51,635 nt of DNA from Periconia sp. R9002 (lineage: Eukaryota; Ascomycota; Dothideomycetes; Pleosporales; Periconiaceae). Made by a program: the position numbers and the translations under genes. The notes below the pieces were generated by a model that was given only the letters and a program-made list of their open reading frames with translations, made no database searches and was not told the origin of the DNA. The DNA is taken from assembly GCA_023627715.1 (NCBI GenBank), contig JAMAHW010000145.1, positions 1-51,635 on the forward strand, given 5' to 3'. Of this stretch, positions 41,288 through 51,635 are shown one piece after another. Each line of letters opens with the position of its first letter. Position 1 is the stretch's first letter.

Positions 41288-44052
41288 ATGGAGAAGATTC
41301 GGGTCAGCAAGGTAGATACTCCAAAAGATAAAAAGAGCCCTTCAGTTCACACACACAAGGTGGAAAATGTCAAACTATGGCGAAGAGGCCAGCCGTACAC
41401 CGGTACATTACATATTATGCCCCACCATCTTGTCTTCAGTGCCCCCCCACCGCCCACCGCTTCTGCCACGGCAAAGCCGCAACGGCCGAAAGAAGTATGG
41501 ATAACGTATCCTATGATTTCGCACTGCTCGTTGCGACCTTCGCCGACGTCTCATATGCAGCCTACGCTTCGACTGCGGTGTCGCGACTTTACCTTCTACG
41601 GCTTCGAGTTCCGCGACGACAAGCAGGCACGCGACGTTTATGATAGCATCCGCTCTCTTACATGCAAACTTGGTCGACTGGACAAGTTGCAAGCCTTCCA
41701 TTACAAACCGAAATCTCCTGAGAACGAGCTCAATGGCTGGCAAATATACGATCCTCGTCGCGAGTGGAAGCGTTTAGGCATCAGCTCAAAGGACACAGAA
41801 AAAGGGTGGAGGATATCAGAGATAAACACAGAATACAAGGCATGTATGGCATCTTTTTGAAGGAAGAGAACATGTATTGATACCTAGTCATAGTATTCCC
41901 CAACATACCCTGCGCTTATTGTCGTTCCAACAAAGGTGTCCGACAGCGTGCTTAGGTACGCAGGAGAGTATCGCTCGCGCCAACGAATACCGGCCCTCGT
42001 ATACCGACATCCTGTCAACAATTGCTCAATAACGCGGAGCTCCCAACCTACCCCAGGCATAAGTGGGAAGCGTAATCCACAAGACGAGAGACTCGTTGCT
42101 GCTATATTTGCAACAAACCGTGGATGGCGATCAACACCGAGTAATGACTCTGCCACTACCGGCTCTACACCCGAGTCGAGCATGATTAATTTGAATGAGT
42201 CTGCTGCAGATAGCTCATTTGTGGGTGTGGGTGATACAGAGATTGCTAGGTTTGAGCGATCAACCGTAGATGATCTCACAGGGTCGACAGAGACGGATCC
42301 TGAAGCACCCAAGATATATGGCGCTCAACAACGCAATCTTATCGTTGATGCACGTCCTACTGTGAACGCCATCGCTATGCAAGCGATCGGGTTGGGATCT
42401 GAGGACATGAAATATTACCCCAATGCTGAAAAGGCCTATCTAGGGATTGACAACATCCATGTGATGAGAAAATCACTCAATCAAGTGGTTGAGGCTTTGA
42501 AGGACAGCGATATGGCTGATTTGCCGCCAAACAAACAACTTCTTGCAAAAAGCAATTGGACGAAGCACATCAGCAACATTCTGGATGGCACAGCCTTGAT
42601 TGCACGGACCGTTGGTATAATGCACTCCCACGTGCTTATTCACTGCTCAGATGGTTGGGATCGTACGAGTCAACTTAGCGCTCTCAGCCAAATATGTCTC
42701 GACCCCTACTATCGAACCTTTGAAGGCTTCATTGTATTAGTGGAGAAGGACTGGTTATCATTTGGCCATATGTTCCGCCACCGATCAGGATTTTTGAGTA
42801 GCGACCAATGGTTTCAAATCGAAAATGAAAGAATTGAGCGTAATCGCAACGCTCCGGGCGGTGGAGGTGGCTTTGGAGACGTGCTCCGTGGTGCTCGGGG
42901 GCTTTGGAGTCGACCTAACGATTCTACTGAATCACTCGATCAGGACGTTAATGGAACAGACTTGCAACACACTTCAGACGTGACCTCAACTACAGATGCC
43001 GTGCATCCAACGCTATCATCGTCCAAAATCGGGGCTGCCGAAGAACACCGCGAAACAAAAGTCAACGAGCTGTCACCCGTGTTCCACCAATTCCTCGATG
43101 CTACCTATCAACTTCTCTACCAGAACCCTACGCGCTTCGAATTTAACGAGCGCTTCTTACGGCGTCTGTTCTACCACCTATACTCTTGTCAATATGGTAC
43201 GTATCTGTCCAATTTTCGGTCTTTGCTACTTGGTTCACACTCATTTCCCCGTGCTAACATTATCATCAATTTAGGCACATTCTTGTTTGACAATGAAAAA
43301 GAACGTGTAGAGGCCCGAGCTGCTGAGCGGACTCGTTCCGTATGGGATTATTTCCTATGTCGAAAGGAGGAATTTTCAAACAAGAACTACGATCCCGTCG
43401 TAGACGATAGCATTCGTGGCAAAGAGCGTACGTAAACTCCCGATGCACCCTCATATTAAGACTCTATTCCACGAACTCCGCTAAACCTTCTTCTTATCCT
43501 CCAGGGATCATCTTTCCCAAGAAGAGAGAAGCCCGCTGGTGGTCCGAATTTTTTGGCCGCTCCGATGAAGAAATGAACTCCCCAGTCCTATCCCCAACCT
43601 ACGCCTCTCCCTCCCAAACCCGTAGCCCGCCCCACAACAGCCACACCCACAGCGGTACCTCGACACCCATCCCTCAAGAACCCATCGTCACAGGGACCGA
43701 GACCGCCGAGACCGCTACAGGCGCAGGCACAACCGCGCACACAAGCAACCTCTCCATGCCGCCTACGCACGCCCTGCAAGAAAGTACCAGCAGTAGTAGC
43801 AGTTCCTTTCCCCCAAGCAATGGCACGAACGGGCCCTCGCCTTTAGACGCCGCGGCGGCTTTCAGCAGAGATCTCGGGCAAAATCTCAAAGCTGGGATCG
43901 CGAACTTGAATCTGGGCATCGGCGGTGGTGGAGCGTCTTCTAGTAGTGGGAGTCGTCGCGCTCTGAGTCCCGCTGCGGGCCGTATTCATACGTCGAGGAG
44001 TCGCAGTCGCAGTACGGAGCTGAGGAAGGAGGTCGAGGTTGAAATGCAGTAG
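41288..44052 (+). CDS. YMR1: Myotubularin-family phosphoinositide 3-phosphatase
   Basis: Four exons: 41288-41839, 41894-43196, 43275-43427, 43505-44052; 851 aa. The N-terminal PH-GRAM domain (about 10-130) has KLWRRGQPYTGTLHIMPHHL. The phosphatase domain follows, with PALIVVP, RIPALVYRH, IVDARPTVNAIA and the CX5R active site HCSDGWDRT (C435, R441), which is intact. The Ser/Gly-rich C-terminal tail (about 690-851) is low-complexity. The enzyme removes the 3-phosphate from PI3P and PI(3,5)P2 on endosomal membranes and controls vacuolar and autophagic trafficking. Intron 1 (41840-41893) fits only as a GC-AG intron: the donor is AAG|GCATGT. The other introns have GTACGT donors. Confidence 0.93.
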
Positions 44053-44675
44053 GTGATGTCTCGTTATCGTGGCTTTGTCTGGAGAAGGGACTCCCCCTAC
44101 TTGAAGTACGAATTACGTTAGTTTCTTTATGGCGAATGTGGGAGGCATGGCGTTGGATGGATGGTGGGCGGAATGGAATGATAGAAACGTGACAAATGTC
44201 TTTTTCTTTTTTTATCATGCATATCTTGTTCGGGGCTGTGCGGAGATGGAGAGTTGGGAAGGAAGTAAGCATACTGGCGTTTTTTTCTCTCTATCTGGAG
44301 ATTGTAGAGGTAAGGTAGCAGTGTCGGCTTTTTCTTTGGGGGATGGGGATTACGGTTACGAGATTGGGAATAGGGGTATGGGTATGGGATTCGGGAGACT
44401 ATGTAGTCACGATTTTAATGCACTTCCAACTCTCACCAAAATACCTAATCCTAACCTTCCCCTGCGCAGCCAGATTGATGACGTGGAAAGACTGTGACAA
44501 GGGTAGACGAGGCGAGGATACTCACCGGCCATGTATCGCATTGCACTGCCTCAACATATCAACCTTTTCCCTCATCGTATCTCAGGCTACGCAATCTTCC
44601 TCGACCTCACACAACTTTTGCAAGCAGTCGGCTTCATGACTCTGTTCATCACAACTCTTCAACCATTATCTCCTG
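44053..44675. other. Intergenic region, 0.62 kb
   Basis: 3' flank of the myotubularin gene and leader of the truncated HET gene; CT-rich from 44560. No gene seen. Confidence 0.55.
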
Positions 44676-44950
44676 ATGCGTCTCCTACAGTGTAAAGATG
44701 GGAAGCTCAGCCTAACCAAGTTCGTTGGGCAGGGTATCCCAGCCTACGCCATCCTTTCGCATACTTGGGGAAAAGACTTGGAAGAAGTAACTTACAATGA
44801 TGTCGTTCAGAAAGAAGGCAGCGGGAAGACAGGTTATGCTAAGATCGAATTCTGCACTAAACAGGCTGCAAAGGATAACCTTAGGTATTTCTAGATTGAT
44901 ACTTGTAGTATACAGACCCACTACTAACAACAATACCCTATAGAAAGGGT
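44676..44950 (+). pseudogene. HET-domain gene truncated by RIP-like stops
   Basis: ATG at 44676 opens a frame with MRLLQC, IPAYAILSHTWG, EEVTYNDV, GYAKIEFC and LRYF, the beginning of a standard HET domain. The next codon, TAG at 44892-44894, replaces the Trp of the FWVDTCCID-type block, and IDTCSI continues in frame before a TAA at 44925-44927 where CAA is likely ancestral. Both changes are CpA-to-TpA type on one strand or the other. Beyond about 44950 no HET similarity is visible. The remaining 72-aa peptide cannot be a functional HET protein. Confidence 0.82.
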
Positions 44951-45319
44951 AGTATATACCGCTAAAAATAACGGAGTTGTTAACATCTCCTAGTTGTCCT
45001 TCTTTTTGCCAAGCAGTTTGCCGACTCTAGACCTATGTCATTCGTTAACCCTTTTCATACCTTCGTGTAAAGCGTACCACCTTCAGCTTCAGTGTGGACC
45101 GAGGACATCACACCACCAGTATAAATTGCCTAATTAAGCACAAGCATAAGCACAAGATTAACCATTTTTGCAATCAATTTATGTCAAACATACAATAGTG
45201 GCGACAAAGCGTCTAAGTCTAGACTAGTGCTCGGAATACGTAGACTTCACAACAACATATCCCCCTCAGAAATTGCCTCCCTCTTAAGGCCCTTAGTATG
45301 GCACTACAGACCCAAAACT
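44951..45319. other. Transition to the AT-rich block
   Basis: Moderately AT-rich sequence, perhaps the eroded continuation of the HET gene; no frame is maintained. Confidence 0.4.
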
Positions 45320-45620
45320 AATCCTATAATAGGCGCTAATACTAACTATATTAACTTTTTTTTATATTATTATTACCTATAGCTTTAGCTAGATAGAGTT
45401 ACTTTTTCTTTATTTACCTAATTAAGCTATTTATACTAACGTTTAGGTAGCCTTTTAAAATACCCTACCTATTATAGTATCTATTAGAATTATTTAATTA
45501 TTATTAATTAATAGTATTATTAACCTATTATATATATTTTTAATAGGTAGTTATTCCTAGGTATTAGGATATAGTAATATTTACTACTTTTTATAACTTT
45601 TTTTATTTTATTTTTTTAGG

Positions 45621-45800
45621 GTATATACACTAAACTTTTTAAAGCTTAGCGCCTATATAATATATTATATAACTATACTCTTTTATATATACGCTTTTTT
45701 ATTATATACTTTTTATAAATAACTTTTTTTACTACTTTTTTATACTAAGCCTAGGTAATTTAGGTAGTTATTACTATAAAAAGTACCTAATACTTACTTA
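45621..45800 (+). repeat. Direct repeat, heavily mutated copy
   Basis: Aligns with 47211-47400. In the first 33 columns every difference is G-to-A or C-to-T relative to the other copy; CpG sites such as ACGTAACGCGTTACGTAA have become ATATAATATATTATATAA. Confidence 0.85.
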
Positions 45801-47210
45801 TTAGGTAACCTAAGTAGTTATTACTATTAAAAATACCTAATACTTATTATAAAATTATATAATAGTTTTAATAATAATATACTCTATAGGTAAGTTACTA
45901 CTATAAGTTACTAGAGCCTACTAAAACTCTACTAAAATTATAGTAGCTTTCTATAATTTACTATACCTCTTTATAGTATACTAAAAATAATATTAAATAA
46001 ATTAAATATATAGCTTACTTTTTAGACTTTAAATTAAAACGTATTTCTTAGTATTAGTAAAGCTATAAAATTATATAAAGTACTATAAAAAATACTAGTT
46101 ACGCTTAATATAGATTTAAAAGAGTATAATGTTTTTATATTTTAATTAATTTATTATTATTATATACTCTACTAATAGACTATTAGTTAGTTTATTAAGT
46201 AGTATTTTTTTTCTCTTTTTTCTATCTCTTAGGTATTATAACGTTTAGTTATAACTATCTTTTATTTATTTTCTTCTTATATATCTACTTATAAGTAATA
46301 TATAGTACTTAGTATAACTACTTATAGCTTTTTTATATTTTACTTTTAAATTTACCTTTAAAAGTACTTACTAGCTTATTTAGATTTTTTAAATAGTTAT
46401 ATATTAGGTACTTTTTATTAAAAAGCTTTAGATCTAATTAGTCTTTACTAATAATCTATTACTAACTTTAAATATATACTTTTAGTACTTTATTATTATC
46501 TAGAAAAGTAATTTTATATATTTTAAGCTTTTTAATAATATAATAAATAGCTAACTTTAAGTATAATAATTTACTACTATAGTAGTTTAGAAAAAGCTGA
46601 ATTACTAGCTTTTTATAATACTAAAAGTTAGTTAATTATATAGTAGTTAATAGATAGTTAAATACTTTAATCTTTATTAGTACCTATTAGAGTATAAGAA
46701 AAATATTAATACTAAGTATTAATAATATAGTAAAGTTAAAGTAGATATAAAAGTTTAGTTTACTAAGTTATACTTATCTATAGTAAAGCGCGTTTATATA
46801 TACTTTTATAAATAGTAAGTAACTATTATTCTATTATTACTATCTCTATTATAGCTATTATTACTTACTTTTTACCTATAGTTAAGAGTAAAAGTTAGAT
46901 TATTAAAAACTACTCTCTAAAAATCTCTAGTATAATTTTATAAAATTATACTATTTTTTTTATATATATAGCTCTTAGTTAAATACTTATTTTTTATAAT
47001 AATAGGTAGCTTACCTAAATTTTTATTATTTTAATTTTTTAATATAATCTTTATATTTAGGTATAAAAAGGCTTATATTAGATATTTATTTATCTATTAA
47101 AAATTCCTTAAAAGAATAAAAAACGCTAGCTAATTAATATACTAAAAAGCTCTTTTAATATAATTACACACCTAACTTAATAAAACTCTTAAAGATAGAA
47201 AAGAAATAGA

Positions 47211-47400
47211 GTGTGCGCGCTAAGCTCCTTAGAGCTTAGCGCCTACGTAACGCGTTACGTAATGTATTACGTAACTATACCCCTCTATACACGCTTTTTT
47301 CCTATATACTTTTTACTAATAACTTTTTTACTAACTTTTTTATACTAGGCCTAGGTAACCTAGGTAGTTATTACTATTAAAAGTGCCTAATACTTATACT
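47211..47400 (+). repeat. Direct repeat, less mutated copy, with palindromes
   Basis: Starts GTGTGCGCGC. It contains an 11-bp inverted repeat GCGCTAAGCTC/GAGCTTAGCGC with a 4-nt loop (47217-47242), directly followed by the 18-bp perfect palindrome TACGTAACGCGTTACGTA (47244-47261). The two copies are 1.59 kb apart in the same orientation, as LTRs of a short element or two inserts of one MITE family would be. Confidence 0.85.
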
Positions 47401-47978
47401 TATTTATAGAAAAGAAAGTAATTATTAAGTATATCTTTAAGCTAGATATATAAGGGTTCCTCTTTTAGCTGTATATATAACCCCTAAACTTTTCCTAATA
47501 CTCTATAACTTAAAATAGAGTAATATACTTATAATACTTTATTATAAAGAGAATATTCTTTAAATAAAATATTAATTATATATCTCTATAGGTAGATAGA
47601 TAGCTTATATAATAAGATGCTAATTTTAGAACTTAGGTTCTCCTAGTAAATATTAAGCCGTACTAAAGTACCGCCGTGTTTCTGGAATTCCACTAAGGGG
47701 GTATAGACGTCGCTTCTTATAGTCTACAGGCAGTATGCTGAGTTTATTTGACTATGAAGTTTTAGACCGAAATATTTTGAGTCAGTGAATAAACTACCCC
47801 TTCTCATTAATTGGCGTGTGGAGCGATACATAAGATCGTAACAGCCACTACCGCCACCTTTCCCTCAAGCCTCCCCTGCAACGCAGCCCCCTCCAGAACC
47901 TCACTTTTCATTTTGACCTCTAGAAACTCTATGGATGCCGGTATTGAGTTCGTTCACTAGAGACTCTGCCGGTCCCCA

Positions 47979-49130
47979 TTACACCCAGCTTGGGGACCTC
48001 GATCGCGAGCCGCAGATATTCTTGATATGCATCTTTTCCCCCGCGAGGGCTACCATAGGACGGAGGCGCACGAAACACACAGCAGCGAGATACATGCCGG
48101 GTTCAATAATGGTCCATAGGTAGGTATCAATGCGATCCACGAAGGCATCGCTCTGGAAGAAACAGGACATGCGGATGCAGGAAGCTACAATACCACTAAA
48201 CCCATTACCGTGATCAGCTTCCCCTCCTTCCAAATTCTTATAGAGGAAAGAAGAACAAAAAATAGAAACAAAACAAGTCTCAGAGGAAGGGTCGGATTCC
48301 ATGAAAACGAAATAACAGTATGTTTAAAAACTTACATACCCGCCGTCCAGAAGACGACCAAGACGCTCAGTTTCTGTGACCATGACACATGCAATTGCAG
48401 AGCCATCCTAATAGGGAGCACTAAAATAGCAACATCAGTCGCGATGTTGGGCGCGCTAGAAGCCTTGTATATGGCGACAAGGTTAACGCACCGGCCGCCC
48501 GGGATGCTTTTATTCCACTGGTACGCAAATGGCCTGCACTGCAGCAAAGTAACAGCAATACAAACCACCCAATTCACCACCAGCACCCATAGGACCAGGT
48601 GCGTAGCCAGCCTGGCGGGTCGCCTATCGAAGATAGAAAGGTAGAGTAGACAGATGGAGATCTTAGGCAGCGCTACTGCGGAGAAGTAAAGCATTTGTAG
48701 AGCGTAGAGCGATTTGGTCGAGGCGATGAAACGTACAGGGTCGGCCCATATGTCAACCATGCGAAGCCGGCCGATGCCACCATCGTAAACCATAACTATA
48801 TTGAATTTTCAGTCTAAGCTCTAGCCCCAGGGCATGACGAATTTCCCCTCCGTCCTTCTCTCCGAGAGCGATTCAATTTATCGTTCTCATTTTCTTCCTT
48901 CGCTGTGTCTGTATCATGATCCTTGGAGGTAAAGGAAAGGGGTACTGACTGGTCCCAACAATACACACGCCGATATGCGTCAACCAGGCGAGCAACACAA
49001 GTAGATCCTCGAAAGCGAAGGGCATGGATTTGAGATGCCGTCGCGCGTAGTGGCGCAGCCCGACGAAAAGCGTGTCGAGCACGATAAAGAGCACGCAGGT
49101 TGCTACCAGCGTAGTGCCGCGATTTTGCAT
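47979..49130 (-). CDS. Fungal 7-TM rhodopsin-domain (PTH11/SAT4-like) membrane protein
   Basis: Three exons on the minus strand: 49130-48950, 48795-48336, 48195-47979; 285 aa from the ATG at 49130. Introns are 154 and 140 bp (GTCAGT/TAG, GTAAGT/TAG); phases fit. Seven hydrophobic segments are visible: TTLVATCVLFIVLDTLF, LLVLLAWLTHIGVCIVG, ALQMLYFSAVALPKISICLL, HLVLWVLVVNWVVCIAV, APNIATDVAILVLPI, LVVFWTAGIGIVAS and YLWTIIEPGMYLAAV. AVALPKISICLLYLSIF and PNIATDVAILVLPI are typical of the fungal rhodopsin/SAT4 domain. The frame is open to 49208 without an ATG, so a further 5' exon is possible. The C-terminal tail is short. It sits alone between two RIP-degraded blocks. Confidence 0.85.
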
Positions 49131-49589
49131 TTGGTAGCCGGGTCTTGGGCGTACGTCGTTTGTTATGGCTTGTATAACTATTATGTGAGGGTAGGTGCCA
49201 ATAAACAAGATATTGAATGCGTGGCGCTTGCGGTCCCGTACACTACCATGAGAAGGAGGAGGTTATGTACTGTGTCTGAGTAGGTTAGGTTCATTGCTGA
49301 GAAGTTGTGGGTGGAGGCTGTGTAGAAAGTGTATTTCTTTTTATAAGCTTGGAATGGACGAGTGAGGAATGTAACTGGTTAGTTATTCTTGCGCACGTAC
49401 CTCCAGTACGCCAGCATGCCCGTGGACCAACGTAAAATAGAGTTTTATGTCAATATAAGTGCTGTCTCACTTACCGCATATAGTAGCTACTCAATTAAAC
49501 TTCGTCATCAAAGTGTCTTTTTCGTTGTAATTGATTGGTGAAATTAGTCACGGTATTAACACTAGTTTGAAGTCTTATAGTGAGCCGTA
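49131..49589. other. Flank between the receptor gene and AT-rich block 2
   Basis: Upstream region of the rhodopsin-domain gene; may contain a missing first exon (an ATG on the minus strand near 49293). GC falls sharply near 49.56 kb. No other gene seen. Confidence 0.5.
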
Positions 49590-51030
49590 TTACATATTAG
49601 AAAAAGATTAAATTAAGTCTACCTTTTTCCTTAGTTGCTTTCCTAAGAATATATACTTAAAATAATCTTTTCTTTTAGGTAATCCTCTCTTTTATATAAT
49701 TTAGTCTATTCTAGCTAAATCCCTCTAGTATGTTAGTTTAAATTTATAGCTTACCTCTTAGCTAGTTTATAAATAGGTTAAGAAGTAACTATTTTCTTTT
49801 TATAATATTAAGCTTCTTTCTCTAGTATATAATAATTATAACTTAATACTATAACACTTTATAGTTATAATTATTACTTTTTTACCTTCTATTCTTATAT
49901 TACTTAATTAGAATATTTTAGTATAGAGACTATACATAAAATAATATCTTATATAAAGTGTAAAAGAGTAAAGTAGAAAATAAAAAAAGCTATAGTAGAG
50001 TGTATAATACGTAATAGAATTTATAAAACTATTAAAGTTTCTTTAAAGTAGTAGTCTAAGTATAGTATAAAGTAGGCGTAGTAGATATATAGTAGTTAGC
50101 TTATATAAGAAGGTACTTTAAGTAGCCCCTCTAGTTAATAGAATAGCTAACCTATACCTACTCTAACCTTATATTAATAGTAATATTTTATAGATTTAGT
50201 AAAAAAGTATAGAATAAACCTTTATAAAGAGGGCTTATACTTATATATATAAGTAGTAATTATTAGTATAAAGTGTACTAAGAGCTTCTATAAGTTTTCT
50301 AATATACACTATATTTATACTAAAGAGTTATAATAGTTAGACCTATAGTAAAAGCTATAGAATAATCTAGTTTAAAATACTTTAGAGTATTTACTAATCC
50401 TTTTTCTAGCTTTAGTAATAATCTCTAGGCTTATATAGTAGTAGACTTATCTAATAGTAATAAGTAAAATATAGACTTTAACTACTCTATATATAAAGAG
50501 TAGATACTTTCTATATCACTACACCTTTCTTTATACTATATATCCTACTAAGTAGTAGTTATTTTAGCTTATACCTATAAGGAAATTAACTTTATTAAGT
50601 ATATATTTTATTTTAGTATACTTATTTATACTTAAATTAATAGAATTATACTATCTAATACGCTTATTAAGGCTTTAATTAATATAGCTATAACTAGTAC
50701 TATTATTTAAAAGAGAGAGTTTACTATTTATAGGTATATATATATAAAAGTATAAATATATAGATATATATAAACTTTCTCTTTATAGAAACTAAGAATT
50801 GTAAGAAAATAAGGCTAAACTATTAGATATAGTCTACTAATCTATAGCTATAATTTTATTTATTATATATACCTAAAGCTTAGCTATTACTTTACTTATA
50901 TATTTTATTTTACTATAGCTTTCTATATCTTTTATATAGTAGTTATACTTAAAGCTTTAGTGTAGTTACTATTTTTAGAAGCTTATTAATTAATAATAGC
51001 CCCTATCTCTAATAATTAAATAGCTTTTTA

Positions 51031-51070
<40 letters not shown>

Positions 51071-51635
51071 ATTATTTAAATTAGCTAGATATCTTAATAG
51101 ACTAATTTTTAATAAAATTTAAACTTATTATATTTATTCTTTAAATATAAAAAGTTAAGAGCTATTATAGCTAGTATACCTCTAGATAAGTTATATATAG
51201 AAAGTATTATTATAACTCTTACTATTAGCTTTAGCCTAGTTATAATTACTCTAGCTTTAAGACTCTAAGCTTAGTTTTAAATTATAAAGTTACCTAGCTA
51301 AGATAATCTAATAGCTATACTTACTACTATAAAATAGTGCTTTTTAATCTTTCTATACTATTATCTAATAACTAGGATATTTTTTAAGAGAATACTAATA
51401 TATTATAGTACTATTCTCTAATTAGAATTATCTTCTATATACTTTATCTTTAATAAAATAGAGTTTACTATATATACTACTTTAGTAAATTATAGTGTAT
51501 TAATATTTAGGGGTTTTATAATATTACTAAAATCTTATACCTATTTAGTAATATAATTACTAAAATATCTATTACTTTAATAGTTATTTATTTAACTTCT
51601 AAAAAATAGATAAAGTATAGTATATATATACTAAT
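49590..51635. repeat. AT-rich block 2, RIP-degraded repetitive DNA
   Basis: At least 2 kb to the window end with very low GC, almost no CpG and stops in all frames, similar in texture to block 1. It contains a long (TA)n run (51036-51065). No transposon domain is still readable. Confidence 0.85.
51036..51065. repeat. (TA)n microsatellite
   Basis: About 15 uninterrupted TA units inside AT-rich block 2. Confidence 0.9.

Larger units (their letters stand above)
45320..47655. repeat. AT-rich block 1, RIP-degraded repetitive DNA
   Basis: About 2.3 kb with very low GC and almost no CpG, rich in TA and stop codons in every frame; no open frame of useful length exists. It holds a pair of direct repeats whose differences are nearly all transitions (see 45621 and 47211). 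This is how transposon remnants look after repeat-induced point mutation. Confidence 0.85.

Noticed and set aside
45320..47655. Search for a transposase or reverse transcriptase in AT-rich block 1
   Set aside because: All frames are interrupted every few codons; nothing can be read as a domain.
1..51635. CRISPR arrays, operons, ribosome binding sites
   Set aside because: The window is eukaryotic; tandem repeats present are micro- or minisatellites without unique spacers.
1..51635. tRNA genes
   Set aside because: No convincing B-box (GGTTCRANNCC) with a matching acceptor stem was found by eye; a dedicated tRNA scan could still find one.

Overview
This window looks like a chromosome arm segment of a filamentous ascomycete (Pezizomycotina), most likely Dothideomycetes/Pleosporales. 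The evidence is short GT-AG introns with CTAAC-type branch points, HET-domain genes, a dispersed 5S rRNA gene, an XlnR-type regulator, and two very AT-rich blocks whose substitutions are almost all C-to-T/G-to-A, the signature of repeat-induced point mutation (RIP). The class-level placement is inference from general features, not from a search.

Layout. 1-640: the 5' end of a leftward gene that runs off the window, a 13-bp minisatellite, and a 5S rRNA gene that has lost its first ~25 nt. Together these resemble the captain end of a giant Starship element inserted in 5S rDNA (hypothesis). 1.7-12.2 kb: an accessory-looking stretch with a degenerate kinase-like protein, a small DUF7770-like protein, an intact HET-domain gene, a HET pseudogene fused in frame directly behind it, and an APH-family phosphotransferase, separated by repeat-bearing non-coding DNA. 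13.2-28.5 kb: plant cell-wall utilisation genes mixed with housekeeping genes: a secreted GH10 xylanase (4 exons), a Ser/Lys-rich KEN-box protein (3 exons), a membrane-anchored UBL-BAG co-chaperone that lacks an ATG start, a divergent pair encoding D-galacturonate reductase (gaaA) and 2-keto-3-deoxy-L-galactonate aldolase (gaaC), and the xylanolytic regulator xlnR (7 exons). 28.5-35.7 kb: over 7 kb without a supportable gene, with alternating C-rich and G-rich tracts. 35.7-44.1 kb: a GST with a frame break at one exon junction, the branchpoint-bridging protein BBP/SF1 and a myotubularin-type phosphoinositide phosphatase. 44.7-51.6 kb: a RIP-broken HET gene at the edge of an AT-rich block, a small gene island with a 7-TM rhodopsin-like receptor gene, then a second AT-rich block to the window end.

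How the genes work together. GaaA and GaaC catalyse the first and third steps of the fungal D-galacturonate (pectin) pathway. They share a 1.1-kb divergent promoter that holds a perfect galacturonate-responsive element (TCCNCCAAT) and several CreA-type hexamers. XlnR controls xylanases, and a GGCTAAA site lies upstream of the GH10 gene while two GGCTAA sites lie upstream of xlnR itself. Xylan and pectin functions are therefore linked within 15 kb. Start codons and exon junctions below were derived by hand from frame, splice consensus and family knowledge; no transcript evidence was available.
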